Positions 43,836-53,255 are shown, counted from the first letter of the stretch. The stretch: 64,000 nt of DNA from Algirhabdus cladophorae (GCF_044772865.1 NZ_CP173029.1:2604001-2668000); one strand, 5' to 3'. Program-made: numbers and translations. The notes: a model not told the origin generated them from the letters alone.

Positions 43836-44502
43836 CGCCGGGCACTCCGTAGCTGGGCGCCTCTCTAGGATCAAGCGCGCGCTGCACATAGGCGTCTAGC
43901 TGCGGTTTGTAGACGTCCCAAGCGCTGGCAATTGTTTCAATCGGGCACTGGGTTGTCCAGTCGCAGCGCAAATCAGCTACGGGCCAAGGCACCGTATCAC
44001 AAATCTGTAGACCGGCAGAATGGATCGGGCCAGCCTCGCCGCCTGCGGCAAGTCCTGAATGCATGGCTGCGATCAACCGGTCGCCCAGGTGGCCGCTGAC
44101 CTGTTCAAAACCTTCCACAATCGCCTGCGGCACGTCCTCGTTGGCCAAAAGGTTCCCGGCGGCTTGCACGTTTCGTCCCGCGGCGTCGGTCCAAACACCT
44201 AGCGAATTTGGGCCAGAATGGATCGCTGTGTCGCCATTTGCATCAATGGCCAGCACCTGCCGGTAGGCCAAATGTTGCGCCGTGTTTTGTAGTTCCGCGA
44301 TTGCCCGATGCGCCGACATTCCGCAATGCATCAATTCAAGCACCATTGGACCAAGGCGCGGGTCGGTTATGTTCTGACTGGCCACGGCCCCCACGCCTGC
44401 ACGGGTATAGGCACATCGCGCCGCCACAGCAGGCGAGGATGAGGCGATCGCAATCCCAAACATCCCCGTTTCAGCGCAGCGCGCAACCAGCGAAAACGTC
44501 AT
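43828..44502 (-). CDS. DUF1028 family protein
   Basis: 224 residues from ATG 44502 (MTFSLVARCAETGMFGIAIAS). The N-terminal Ntn-hydrolase-like pattern FSLVARCAETGMFGIAIASSSPAV, split here at FSLVARCAETGMFGIAIASS and SPAV, together with GVGAVASQNITDPRLGP, is typical. These proteins are suspected amidohydrolases found in amine and pyrimidine catabolic operons. It overlaps both neighbours (RidA by 4 nt, Rieske oxygenase by 8 nt), so co-translation is clear. Confidence 0.85.
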   Translation of the reverse strand: MTFSLVARCAETGMFGIAIASSSPAVAARCAYTRAGVGAVASQNITDPRLGPMVLELMHCGMSAHRAIAELQNTAQHLAYRQVLAIDANGDTAIHSGPNSLGVWTDAAGRNVQAAGNLLANEDVPQAIVEGFEQVSGHLGDRLIAAMHSGLAAGGEAGPIHSAGLQICDTVPWPVADLRCDWTTQCPIETIASAWDVYKPQLDAYVQRALDPREAPSYGVPGDE

Positions 44503-44927
44503 GGTCGGTAGCCGTCCGGGATGACAGCCGTACCATCGATTTCCACCAACCATTCCGGACGCGCCAAGGCCTGCACGACCAGTCCAGTTGAAACCGGATG
44601 CACCCCCTTCAGATATTCGCCCATGGTCTGATAGATCGCCTCGCGGTGCCGCACATCAGTGATGTAGACAACAACTTTGACCAAATGATCCATCTCGCCG
44701 CCGGCCTCTTCGATCAGTTGTTTGATATTTTGCATCACCTTATGGGTCTGCTCAACCGGATCATGGCTATCGATATTCTTTGCGTCATCCAGGTCTTGCG
44801 GACATTGCCCCCGCAGCCAAACTGTTTTGCCACCAGACGTGACCACTGCCTGACACAGATCGTTATCAAGGGCTTGCTCAGGATAGGTATCTTTGGTGTT
44901 GAATTTTCGAATGCGGGTATGGGTCAT
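44499..44927 (-). CDS. RidA/YjgF-family enamine/imine deaminase
   Basis: 142 residues from ATG 44927 (MTHTRIRKFNTKDTYPEQ). The family pattern VWLRGQCPQDLDD, MDHLVKVVVYITDV and a C-terminal VEIDGTAVIP are visible, but the canonical catalytic Arg region reads STGLVVQALARPEWLVEI, with Arg in ALARPE. Such enzymes hydrolyse reactive imines. It is the first gene of the RidA-DUF1028-Rieske operon, consistent with clearing an imine produced by amine oxidation. Confidence 0.87.
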   Translation of the reverse strand: MTHTRIRKFNTKDTYPEQALDNDLCQAVVTSGGKTVWLRGQCPQDLDDAKNIDSHDPVEQTHKVMQNIKQLIEEAGGEMDHLVKVVVYITDVRHREAIYQTMGEYLKGVHPVSTGLVVQALARPEWLVEIDGTAVIPDGYRP

Positions 44928-45094
44928 GGGCGTTCCCTTGGTTTCACGGCCTGGACCCCGTGCGCCGGTGTCCTGCACAAAAACATAGTTTGGCTTTTCA
45001 AGATATGACAAGTCTGTCGCTGCAACAAAGTACAAAGCTACGCCCTTGAACCTAACGCACCGCCCCACTTCGACGTGGTAGATATCAAAGTAAA

Positions 45095-45184
45095 TGGCGG
45101 AGACGAAGGGATTCGAACCCTCGAGACGATTCCTCGCCTACTCCCTTAGCAGGGGAGCGCCTTCGACCACTCGGCCACGTCTCC
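45095..45184 (-). tRNA. tRNA-Ser (anticodon GCT)
   Basis: On the minus strand GGAGACGTGGCCGAGTGG begins the acceptor and D arm. The anticodon loop is CTGCTAA (GCT), a long variable arm follows as in class II tRNAs, the T arm has GGTTCGAATCC, and the end is CGTCTCCGCCA with CCA encoded. 90 nt. Confidence 0.96.
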
Positions 45185-45317
45185 GCTGGTGGGTGTATCT
45201 GCGCAAGGCTTGTCTCGCAAGGGGGAAAACACGCTAATTTTGCAGGGGTCTAGGACATGCTAGGCCGGTTCGGGGATCAGGGATTGTGACCTAAGTCCGT
45301 AAGATCACATGAGAAGT

Positions 45318-46676
45318 TTAATTGTGTTGTACGTGATGCCAGCTACCACTGCGGATCCGCTGGTGAAATGGAATAAATTTTGTAGCCTCTTCCAGTAAAT
45401 AAACCGCAAAAACCCACACTGCTGGCAGATCAAAAAGCAAGACAAACACGGCGGTCACGGGCACAAGGATTAACCATTGGGCTCCCACATGGACGCGCAT
45501 CGAATAATGCGTATCTCCGGCAGCCCGCAAAACGTTCCCGCAAAGGGCGTTTAACGCGCGAGGGAACGGAATTATCAGCAACACCGGCAAAAAACTGAAC
45601 AACGCAGTGCGTGTTTGCGCATCAAGATCTACATAAATCCTTTGGGTGGCAAAAACGATGCCGACGTAGGTCAATGACACAATGACGGCCAACACCACTA
45701 TGGCGCGCCGCGCGCGCAACAAGAACGCGTCGAGCGCCTCAGATGAAACCGTTTTGCCAAGCAGCTGCGCCATCAAAATCCCAGTCGCCTGCGCCCAAGA
45801 GTATGAGATCAAACCCGCAATCCGCACCCATGGCATGATCAGGGTCATGGCTGCGAATTGATGAATGTTCATGTTTGCATAGATCAAAGTACAGGTGTTG
45901 GCCGCAAAATTCATGCTGATGAATGTGGCGGCGATGGGCCATGCGAACCGCACTTGTTCGCGCAATGACATCCAGCGATCCGCATCAATCCAACCGGGCA
46001 ATTTAATCAAAGCTCGATCTGATGACCAAAACACCGCGGCCAAAACCAAAAGCCGCACAATCGCTGCCAGCGCGGTGCCCCAGGCCGCACCAGCAACCCC
46101 CAATTCAGGCATGCCAAAATGACCAAAAACCAGCACATATGTAGCCAGAATGTTCAGAGGGAAAGCGATCAAAAAGCTATAGAACGGGATTTTGGTGCGC
46201 CCGTCCCCGTTGAAGAAACTACCAAAGATCAGACCCACGGCCTCAGCTGCGATCATAATGAAAAAGATGCGCATATAGGTCATAGCTAAGGCCGCTACTT
46301 TTGGAGAGTGAGCGATGAAATCAACGATAGGACGCGCTAAGATCAATAAGGTAGCAATGCCAATACCGGCCAAAACGATATTAATGATAAATCCGTTGAC
46401 CAAAGCCGTTTTGATTGCCAGCGGATTTTCTGTGCCCACAGCCTGAGCCAACTTGACCTGTGCAGCGTTTGAAAATGCAAAAACTATGCCCATCAAGAGC
46501 CCTGCGATGGCGCCCGAAAGGCCGATGGCAGCCACGGCTTCCTCGCCCAAAGACGAGACGAAATAGAGGTCGATCAAAACAGCGGAAAACATGATCACAG
46601 CCCGCAGCGCCAAGGGCCACGCAATCTGGAAGATCCGAGCGGTGCTGGGCGTTGTGTTTTCTGTGGCTTGGGTCAT
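45318..46676 (-). CDS. MATE-family efflux transporter
   Basis: 452 residues from ATG 46676 (MTQATENTTPSTARIFQIAW), twelve predicted membrane helices in two similar halves. The pattern PLALRAVIMFSAVLIDLYFVSSLGEEAVAAIGLSG, read as LIDLYFVSSLGEEAVAAIGL, is typical of MATE proteins. They export cationic compounds using Na+ or H+ gradients. Substrate unknown. Its 5' side faces a 119-nt gap before the hydrolase gene on the same strand. Confidence 0.9.
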   Translation of the reverse strand: MTQATENTTPSTARIFQIAWPLALRAVIMFSAVLIDLYFVSSLGEEAVAAIGLSGAIAGLLMGIVFAFSNAAQVKLAQAVGTENPLAIKTALVNGFIINIVLAGIGIATLLILARPIVDFIAHSPKVAALAMTYMRIFFIMIAAEAVGLIFGSFFNGDGRTKIPFYSFLIAFPLNILATYVLVFGHFGMPELGVAGAAWGTALAAIVRLLVLAAVFWSSDRALIKLPGWIDADRWMSLREQVRFAWPIAATFISMNFAANTCTLIYANMNIHQFAAMTLIMPWVRIAGLISYSWAQATGILMAQLLGKTVSSEALDAFLLRARRAIVVLAVIVSLTYVGIVFATQRIYVDLDAQTRTALFSFLPVLLIIPFPRALNALCGNVLRAAGDTHYSMRVHVGAQWLILVPVTAVFVLLFDLPAVWVFAVYLLEEATKFIPFHQRIRSGSWHHVQHN

Positions 46677-46795
46677 ACAGATCCACTTTTCAAACTGGTA
46701 TACCACTTTGCAGGCAGGTCACAATCGCGATCATGTTGGATCAGATCCGGCCATAGCCCTCTGCGCACGACACATGCAGTGCGGACGTCACACTC

Positions 46796-47689
46796 CTACG
46801 GCGTTGAAAAGAAATCCAAAATCTCGGCCGTCAGTTCATCAGGCACCTCTTCCGGAATTGCATGGCCACAGGCAAGGGAAACACCGGTAACTTGGGTTGC
46901 CTTTTCTTGCCATGTGGCCGCTACATCATAAAGCGCGCCAACCACACTTTTTGCCCCCCAAATGGCCAAAAGCGGGGCCGTGATGCGCGCATCCGCGTCC
47001 TCTGCGTCGTGCTTTAAATCAATACCAGCTGAGGCGCGGTAGTCTTCGCAGATTGCATGAATGGTGGCGGGATTTTTGTAGCTGCGCAGGTATTCTAGGA
47101 TCGCGTCGTCATCAACTGATCCCGGGATTTTAACTTGCCCTGCGATATGGCGCCTCAAGAAATATTCCGGGTCCGATCCGATCATCTTTTCGGGTAACCC
47201 GTCTGGTTGGATCAAGAAAAACCACCAAAAGTACCGGGTCGCAAATTCCTGATCTGTTTGCGCGTACATGGTTTGGGTCGGCGCAATATCCAAAACGATC
47301 AAACGCTTGACAGCTTGTGGATAATCAAGCGCCAACCGATGGGCAACGCGGCCTCCGCGATCATGGCCAACAACTGAAAATGTCTCATACCCCAGACGCG
47401 CCATCAAAGCGATTTGATCCTGCGCCATAACCCGCTTGGAATAGGGGTAATGTACCTCGTCACTTTCCGGTTTATCGCTGTCGCCATACCCCCTCAGGTC
47501 GGGGGCAATGACGCTGTAGCCTGCTTGGACCAACCGCGGGGCAACCTTGCGCCAAACCACGTGGGTTTGCGGGTGTCCGTGCAACAGCAATATCGGCGGC
47601 CCCGTTCCCGCAGTCGCATAGGTGATGTCGATGCCGGGCAGATTGGCCTTTTGAACCTCAAACCCCTTCAGGAAACGCGAGGCGACCAT
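46796..47689 (-). CDS. Alpha/beta hydrolase, haloacetate-dehalogenase-like
   Basis: 297 residues. The oxyanion motif is HGHPQTHVVW, the nucleophile elbow VGHDRGGRVAHRLALDYP carries Asp instead of Ser (as in haloacetate and fluoroacetate dehalogenases), and a late GHAIPEEVP carries the catalytic His. The halide-binding His-Trp pair of fluoroacetate dehalogenases, expected as YWHWFF, reads YFWWFF, so the His is replaced. C-F cleavage is therefore doubtful; haloacid or epoxide hydrolysis is possible. The ATG follows the tartrate dehydrogenase stop with no gap. Confidence 0.8.
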   Translation of the reverse strand: MVASRFLKGFEVQKANLPGIDITYATAGTGPPILLLHGHPQTHVVWRKVAPRLVQAGYSVIAPDLRGYGDSDKPESDEVHYPYSKRVMAQDQIALMARLGYETFSVVGHDRGGRVAHRLALDYPQAVKRLIVLDIAPTQTMYAQTDQEFATRYFWWFFLIQPDGLPEKMIGSDPEYFLRRHIAGQVKIPGSVDDDAILEYLRSYKNPATIHAICEDYRASAGIDLKHDAEDADARITAPLLAIWGAKSVVGALYDVAATWQEKATQVTGVSLACGHAIPEEVPDELTAEILDFFSTP

Positions 47690-48769
47690 TCAGGCGATAT
47701 CCAACACGGCATCGGCTATTGCTGCGGCGCATGTTTTGGTATCGGCAAGCCCCCCTAGGTCTGGCGTACGCAGTGCCTGTTCGGACAACACCCGTTCAAT
47801 TGCGGTGATGATGCCCGTACTGGCCTCATGGGCACCCAGATGTTCCAGCATCATAGCGGCCGCCCAAATCTGGCCAACAGGATTGGCGATGCCTTTGCCT
47901 GCGATGTCTGGTGCGGATCCGTGCACAGGCTCGAACAGAGAGGGGAATTTGCCCTCAGGGTTGATATTTCCTGAAGGTGCGATGCCGATTGTGCCAGTGC
48001 AAGCAGGGCCCAGATCCGACAGAATGTCGCCAAAGAGGTTGGAGGCTACAACAACATCGAACCAGTCCGGATGCAGGACGAATTGCGCGGTGAGGATGTC
48101 GATGTGATATTTGTCGACTTCGATATCGGGGTAGGTCTGCGCCATCTCCGCGACCCGCTCGTCCCAATAAGGCATCGTGATCGAGATCCCGTTGGATTTG
48201 GTCGCTGAGGTCAAATGACCACTGCGTTTTGCAGCAAGCTCAAAAGCGTATTTCAAAATCCGATCAACGCCTGTGCGGGTCATCACGGTTTCTTGCATGA
48301 CGATCTCGCGGTCGGTTCCGGGGAACATTTTGCCACCGATAGACGAATATTCGCCTTCGGTATTTTCGCGCACAATCATCATATCGATGTCACCGGGTTT
48401 CCGCCCAGCCAATGGCAAAGGCACACCGGGCATCGCACGCGCAGGACGCAGGCTGACGTATTGGTCGAACTCACGTCGAAACTGGATCAGCGAGCCCCAA
48501 AGCGAGACATGGTCCGGCACCACCTCAGGCCAGCCCACAGCGCCAAAAAACAACGCGTCACAGCCGCCCAACTGGTCTTTCCAATTGTCGGGCAGCATCT
48601 GGCCATGCTGGGTATAGTAATCCGCCGAAGCAAAATCATGATCCGTAAAATCAAAGCCCAGATCAAACCGTTTCCCGGCCGCTTCCAAGACCTTAACCCC
48701 TTCAGACGTGGTCTCTTTCCCGATCCCATCCCCGGGGATTACTGCGATTTTCCAACTATTTTTCGGCAT
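47690..48769 (-). CDS. Tartrate dehydrogenase / D-malate dehydrogenase
   Basis: 359 residues from ATG 48769 (MPKNSWKIAVIPGDGIGKE). It belongs to the isocitrate/isopropylmalate dehydrogenase family. DALFFGAVGWPEVVPDHVSLWG and FDQYVSLRPAR are closer to TtuC-type tartrate dehydrogenases than to LeuB. NAD-binding and metal motifs ASNLFGDILSDLG and FEPVHGSAPDIAGKGIANP are complete. It oxidises tartrate or D-malate with NAD+ and a divalent metal. It is followed without a gap by the hydrolase, so they form an operon. Confidence 0.9.
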   Translation of the reverse strand: MPKNSWKIAVIPGDGIGKETTSEGVKVLEAAGKRFDLGFDFTDHDFASADYYTQHGQMLPDNWKDQLGGCDALFFGAVGWPEVVPDHVSLWGSLIQFRREFDQYVSLRPARAMPGVPLPLAGRKPGDIDMMIVRENTEGEYSSIGGKMFPGTDREIVMQETVMTRTGVDRILKYAFELAAKRSGHLTSATKSNGISITMPYWDERVAEMAQTYPDIEVDKYHIDILTAQFVLHPDWFDVVVASNLFGDILSDLGPACTGTIGIAPSGNINPEGKFPSLFEPVHGSAPDIAGKGIANPVGQIWAAAMMLEHLGAHEASTGIITAIERVLSEQALRTPDLGGLADTKTCAAAIADAVLDIA

Positions 48770-48938
48770 AACGAGTGGCTCCCAATTCCCATCCTTGTGA
48801 AGTGTAGCAGCATTTTGAATACTTAAGGAGTGGCAGAAATCACTGCTTGCAGCTTGCAATGCAAAGACTGTGAAAGCTTGCCCGAAACGTGCTGGCGCGT
48901 TTAGGCTGGTGCAAGACCATGAACAGTCGGGGGCTTTG

Positions 48939-49658
48939 ATGAAAACACTTTTTACGCTTGGGTTATTGGTTTGGATGTTTGGCGTAATGGGCACATCATC
49001 CGCGCAGGCCGCAGGATGTGCCAAAATCCAAAGCGTCCTTGGTGATGGGACTGCGATTTATGTACGGATTGCGAACACCTGCAAGAAGACAATTTTGGTC
49101 AACTGGGGCCCTGGCGGATCCCGCGTGGCCGGTGTCGACAAAGCCGTTCTATCAGCTGGGCGATCCCAAGACTTCCAAATGGCAGGCCCCCCAAAAATGC
49201 GCTGGTGTTATGTCAAAGACGGTGTGGCCAATCCGCAGGTATGCTCGGGCAAACAAATGGCCCTTCTGCGCACCGGGCACGACTTTACCAGCAAGGACCA
49301 TTGCTTGACCGAGATAGAAACTGAAATCGGCGAGTGGATTTATTTTACGGGAGTGCGCAATAAATGCGCGTATCTTTTAAACATTGTGGTCACCGCCTAT
49401 CCAGAAGCCGGAACACGCAAGGGATCGCAGACCTCTGAAGGGCAAGCGCATCTATCTTTGAGCCGAACATGGACAAGAACGAGCCAAATCAGATCGGGGG
49501 GCAGTTATCAGTTTCCCAAGAAATTTTGGCAGGACGGCAAGAGGCAGGGCGAAGATATTCTTTACGCAGCCTGCGTCGGCACATCAAATAGACAGACGTT
49601 TCCAGCAATTGTGAATGGCTCGGGTCGGAGCGTTTGTTCGGCGCTGTCGACCCATTAG
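48939..49658 (+). CDS. Secreted cysteine-rich hypothetical protein
   Basis: 239 residues from ATG 48939. A Sec signal peptide (LFTLGLLVWMFGVMGTSSAQA, cut after AQA near residue 24; written in part as LLVWMFGVMGTSSAQA) is followed by a mature domain with about nine Cys residues, which may pair as disulfides. CAKIQSVLGDGTAIYVRIANTC and a similar CLTEIETEIG...NKC element suggest two related repeats of about 90 residues. The family is not recognised. Its 3' end overlaps ychF tail-to-tail by 4 nt. Confidence 0.65.
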   Translation: MKTLFTLGLLVWMFGVMGTSSAQAAGCAKIQSVLGDGTAIYVRIANTCKKTILVNWGPGGSRVAGVDKAVLSAGRSQDFQMAGPPKMRWCYVKDGVANPQVCSGKQMALLRTGHDFTSKDHCLTEIETEIGEWIYFTGVRNKCAYLLNIVVTAYPEAGTRKGSQTSEGQAHLSLSRTWTRTSQIRSGGSYQFPKKFWQDGKRQGEDILYAACVGTSNRQTFPAIVNGSGRSVCSALSTH

Positions 49659-50752
49659 TTATTAAACAAGAAGTGTAGGACATCGCCGTCCTTGACCGTG
49701 TAGCCCTTGCCTTCGGCGCGCATTTTGCCGGCTTCTTTGCAGGGTTGCTCCCCTCCCAGTTCAACGAAATCGTCGTAGGCGATGGTCTCGGCGCGGATGA
49801 AGCCCTTTTCGAAATCCCCATGGATCACGCCTGCGGCTTTGGGGGCAGAAGTGCCTTGGCGGATAGTCCAGGCGCGGGCTTCTTTGGGGCCAACGGTAAA
49901 GTAGGTTTCAAGATGCAGTAATTCGTAGCCTGCGCGGATAAGGCGGTCGAGGCCTGCCTCGGCGAGGCCCATTTCTTCGAGGAACATCATGGCCTCATCG
50001 GCGTCAAGTTGGCTGATTTCCTCTTCGATCTGGGCAGAGATAATGACGTGGGCATTGCCTTGTTCAGCAGCCATGGCCGCCACGGCGGCGGAGTGAGCGT
50101 TGCCCTCGACACTTTCAGATTCGCCTACGTTGCAGACATAGAGCACGGGTTTGGTGGTCAACAGTTGCAGCATCTTCCATGCCTTAGCGTCGTCCTCGTC
50201 TACCTCAACCACGCGGGCGGGTTTGCCGTCTTCCAGTGCTTGCATAGCCAGTTTCATCAGCCGTTCCTGCTGGACCGCTTCCTTGTCGCCGCCGCGCACT
50301 TTGCGCACGATGTTGACCAGCCGCTTTTCAATGCTTTCCATGTCGGACAGCATCAATTCGGTCTCGATAGTTTGGGCGTCTTCCACCGGGTTCACGCGGC
50401 CCTCCACGTGGGTCACGTCGCCGTCTTCAAAGCAGCGCAGCACGTGGGCGATGGCGTCAACTTCGCGAATGTTGGCAAGGAACTGGTTGCCCAGCCCTTC
50501 GCCCTTGGACGCGCCTTTGACGAGGCCCGCGATATCCACGAAAGTCATGCGGGTGGGGATGATTTCCTTTGAGCTGGCGATGGCTGCCAGTTTGTCGAGG
50601 CGCGCATCGGGCACGGCCACTTCGCCCACGTTCGGCTCAATCGTGCAGAAGGGAAAGTTCGCGGCCTGAGCGGCGGCCGTTTTGGTGAGTGCATTAAACA
50701 AGGTGGATTTGCCCACATTTGGCAATCCGACGATACCCATTTTGAAACCCAT
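49655..50752 (-). CDS. ychF: Redox-regulated ATPase YchF
   Basis: 365 residues, full length. The P-loop is GLPNVGKST (residues 9-17), the G3-like region reads FVDIAGLVKGASKGEGLGN, and the TGS domain at the C-terminus contains TVGPKEARAWTIRQGTSAPKAAGVIHGDFEKGFI (seen as AWTIRQGTSAPKAAGVIHGD). YchF/OLA1 hydrolyses ATP rather than GTP and binds ribosomes. Divergent from trpA. Confidence 0.96.
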   Translation of the reverse strand: MGFKMGIVGLPNVGKSTLFNALTKTAAAQAANFPFCTIEPNVGEVAVPDARLDKLAAIASSKEIIPTRMTFVDIAGLVKGASKGEGLGNQFLANIREVDAIAHVLRCFEDGDVTHVEGRVNPVEDAQTIETELMLSDMESIEKRLVNIVRKVRGGDKEAVQQERLMKLAMQALEDGKPARVVEVDEDDAKAWKMLQLLTTKPVLYVCNVGESESVEGNAHSAAVAAMAAEQGNAHVIISAQIEEEISQLDADEAMMFLEEMGLAEAGLDRLIRAGYELLHLETYFTVGPKEARAWTIRQGTSAPKAAGVIHGDFEKGFIRAETIAYDDFVELGGEQPCKEAGKMRAEGKGYTVKDGDVLHFLFNN

Positions 50753-50870
50753 AGCGCCCTCCGTTTACAGCGTTTGGGGCATGTAGGGTGTCAGGGGGGC
50801 AATGGTCAATGGGGGCATTGATTTCCGCTGGGTTTTGCGCCACATCGGGGGCAACTTGAAAGGATCCACA

Positions 50871-51662
50871 ATGAGCCGTATCGACGCAAAATTTGCCGAA
50901 CTCAATGCCGCCGGACGCAAAGCGTTTGTGTCTTATGTCATGGCAGGGGATCCGGACTTTGATACGGCCTTGGAAATTGTGAAAGGCCTGCCTGCGGCAG
51001 GAGTCGACGTGATCGAATTGGGCTTGCCGTTTACCGACCCTATGGCCGACGGATCAACCATTCAGTTGGCAGGCCAGCGCGCATTGGAAGCGGGTATGAC
51101 CTTGGAACGCACGTTGGAAATGGCGCGCCTGTTCCGCGAAGAGGATGACACAACGCCGATTGTCCTGATGGGCTATTACAACCCGATTTACAGCCGGGGT
51201 GTTGAGCAGTTTTTGGCGGATGCCAAGGCCGCTGGCATTGACGGGTTGATCGTGGTTGACCTGCCCCCCGAAGAAGATAGCGAGCTGTGCATTCCAGCCC
51301 AAGCAGCCGGTCTGAACTTTATCCGTTTGGCCACGCCAACCACAGATGAAAAACGCCTGCCCAAGGTTCTGCAAAACACATCAGGCTTTGTCTATTATGT
51401 GTCAATCACTGGGATCACCGGCGCTGCGGCCCCACAGCCCAGCGATGTGGCCCCAGAAGTAGCGCGGATCAAAGCGGCTACGGATCTGCCCATCATCGTA
51501 GGCTTTGGCATCACTACGCCAGAGGCCGCCGAAGGCATCGCCAAGGTGGCGGACGGGGCAGTCGTAGGATCCGCTATTGTGAGTAAAATCGCCGAGGGTC
51601 AAAGCCCCGAAAATGTGTTGGCATTTGTGAAAACTCTGTCAGATGGGGCGCACAGAGCATAA
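50871..51662 (+). CDS. trpA: Tryptophan synthase alpha chain
   Basis: 263 residues from ATG 50871 (MSRIDAKFAELNAAGRKAF). Catalytic Glu and Asp are in VIELGLPFTDPMADG (near 47-61). The phosphate-binding loop GFGITTPE and the mobile loop SITGITGAA are present. It cleaves indole-3-glycerol phosphate to indole and passes it to TrpB. The trpB and trpF genes lie about 9 kb away on the opposite strand, so trpA is expressed separately here. Confidence 0.96.
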   Translation: MSRIDAKFAELNAAGRKAFVSYVMAGDPDFDTALEIVKGLPAAGVDVIELGLPFTDPMADGSTIQLAGQRALEAGMTLERTLEMARLFREEDDTTPIVLMGYYNPIYSRGVEQFLADAKAAGIDGLIVVDLPPEEDSELCIPAQAAGLNFIRLATPTTDEKRLPKVLQNTSGFVYYVSITGITGAAAPQPSDVAPEVARIKAATDLPIIVGFGITTPEAAEGIAKVADGAVVGSAIVSKIAEGQSPENVLAFVKTLSDGAHRA

Positions 51663-51670
51663 GCGGGCGC

Positions 51671-52117
51671 CTAATTTCGACTTTCGTCCAGATACACCCG
51701 TATTTTTTGCAAGATCGGCAAAAGTTGGGCCAATTCATCTGGCGGAATGACATCGACCAACTGCGCCATATCGGGGGCCATTGCAGCAATCGACTGATCT
51801 CGAAACCCCTGCCCTTTTGGCGTCAACCAAACCCGTTTGCTGCGTTTGTCGTCGGGGTTTGGGCGCAGTTCCACAAACCCGTGTTTTTCCAAACCACCTA
51901 GCGTGTGGGTCATTGTCGTTTTGGCCACTTGAAACGCGCGGGCCAATTCGACCGGCGTGCGCCCGTCCTGAACGCGGATCAAATGGTTGATCACAGCAAA
52001 GTGCGACACCAGCAAGCCATCAGGCAATCGCGCCTCAAGACGGGCGCGACTGAGTTGTTCTAAGATGCCTATTTCGTTGAAAAATCCGAAATAGAGCGGC
52101 AAGTGGCTATCAGGCAT
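51671..52117 (-). CDS. MarR-family transcriptional regulator
   Basis: 148 residues. The winged helix spans about residues 40-105: ARAFQVAKTTMTHTLGGLEKHG as recognition region (seen as VAKTTMTHTLGGLEKHG) and ELRPNPDDKRSKRVWLTPKG as the wing with the conserved DDKRSK. It is co-transcribed after the nitroreductase gene (8-nt overlap) and probably represses this operon through the two palindromes at 53269 and 53291. The inducing ligand is unknown. Confidence 0.9.
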   Translation of the reverse strand: MPDSHLPLYFGFFNEIGILEQLSRARLEARLPDGLLVSHFAVINHLIRVQDGRTPVELARAFQVAKTTMTHTLGGLEKHGFVELRPNPDDKRSKRVWLTPKGQGFRDQSIAAMAPDMAQLVDVIPPDELAQLLPILQKIRVYLDESRN

Positions 52118-53255
52118 TCACGATCTTTGCGTCAATTGGCCAGCGCGGGCTGGGCGGCACGGGGGCAGTATACCCAAGGCGCGCCAACATTTGCACGGTT
52201 CCACCAGTAGGGGCCAGTTTTTTGTGCACATCATCGTAAAGCCGGGTCATTTCAGGGTATTCCTGCAGGGCTTGGCTGAGCGGTTGAACAGCAACCCCTG
52301 CCCCTGTCGCGGCCAAATGCAAGCGCACCCAATCAGCGCCAGCCGCCAATTGATCCAGCCGTGTGTTTGTCGGTGTGACCTGCCAGACAAAGCCCATAGC
52401 AGTACGAGTGTTGTCCAAAACCGCCTCCATCCCCGCTTTGAAACTTGCGGTACTGCTATCGAGGGCGGACGTGCGACTGAACAAGCCCGTGGCCCCCATC
52501 GCCTCAAACAGTGGGCCGGTGAAATCGATGCCATCTGGGTTTGCGTTGACCTCCTTCGCGCCGATCCGGAACAAATCCACGCTTTCTTTGTAGGTGCGCG
52601 GCGTCTCGATTTCGATGACGAGTGCCTCTTCGCAGATTGCGCGCATCGCGGCGATGTCAGCAGGGTCTACGGATCCGCTCAAAGTGGTCGATCGCCCCGC
52701 TTGGATCAGGATATCAAGGGACGATTGGGCAACGCGGCGGGTTAGATCATAAGGCTCTTTCTCGGTCCGGCGATCAAGCACATGGTCAAAGAGCGGGTCA
52801 GGAATGATCGTTGGATCCGCAATCATTTTGATCACGGCCACCGGACGTTGATCGAGGGCGGCGTCATCATAGCCGTCTGGAAACGTGGTAATTTCCGCAC
52901 GTTGCCCTTGATGACTGGCCGCCATGCGCAGGACCTCCAGAAAGCAGCCCAAACCGATGGTAATTTGGCGGTTAAACGGGTCCGTGTGGGGCAACATCCG
53001 GTTTGTATCGACCAATAGCGTGATCTGATCTGACGTGGCCAGATCCACCAACCAAGGCTGACGATTGTGTGGATTGGGGGCAAGGATCGCGTAGCTCAAT
53101 GCATTCATGCGCGAGTCTTCATAGCCACCAGCCTGCTGCCAAGGTTCAAGGGCCGTGCCCGGTTTGCGCGAGACACGCAGGCCTGTGGCCGTCCCAGCGG
53201 CCAAAATGAAACCGCCGCCCAGAAGGGCCAATGTTTTACGTCGTGAGAGGGTCAT
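52110..53255 (-). CDS. Tat-exported nitroreductase-like protein (Acg type)
   Basis: 381 residues. The N-terminus SRRKTLALLGGGFILAAGTA is a Tat signal. The rest matches the long, duplicated nitroreductase-fold proteins of the Acg type: ILAPNPHNRQPWLVDL (near 57-72, the flavin-phosphate region with the NPHNRQPW signature) and RLHLAATGAGVAVQPLSQAL in the second half. It may bind flavin and act in the periplasm or sequester it. It is the first gene of an operon with marR, under two palindromic operators. Confidence 0.85.
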   Translation of the reverse strand: MTLSRRKTLALLGGGFILAAGTATGLRVSRKPGTALEPWQQAGGYEDSRMNALSYAILAPNPHNRQPWLVDLATSDQITLLVDTNRMLPHTDPFNRQITIGLGCFLEVLRMAASHQGQRAEITTFPDGYDDAALDQRPVAVIKMIADPTIIPDPLFDHVLDRRTEKEPYDLTRRVAQSSLDILIQAGRSTTLSGSVDPADIAAMRAICEEALVIEIETPRTYKESVDLFRIGAKEVNANPDGIDFTGPLFEAMGATGLFSRTSALDSSTASFKAGMEAVLDNTRTAMGFVWQVTPTNTRLDQLAAGADWVRLHLAATGAGVAVQPLSQALQEYPEMTRLYDDVHKKLAPTGGTVQMLARLGYTAPVPPSPRWPIDAKIVNA

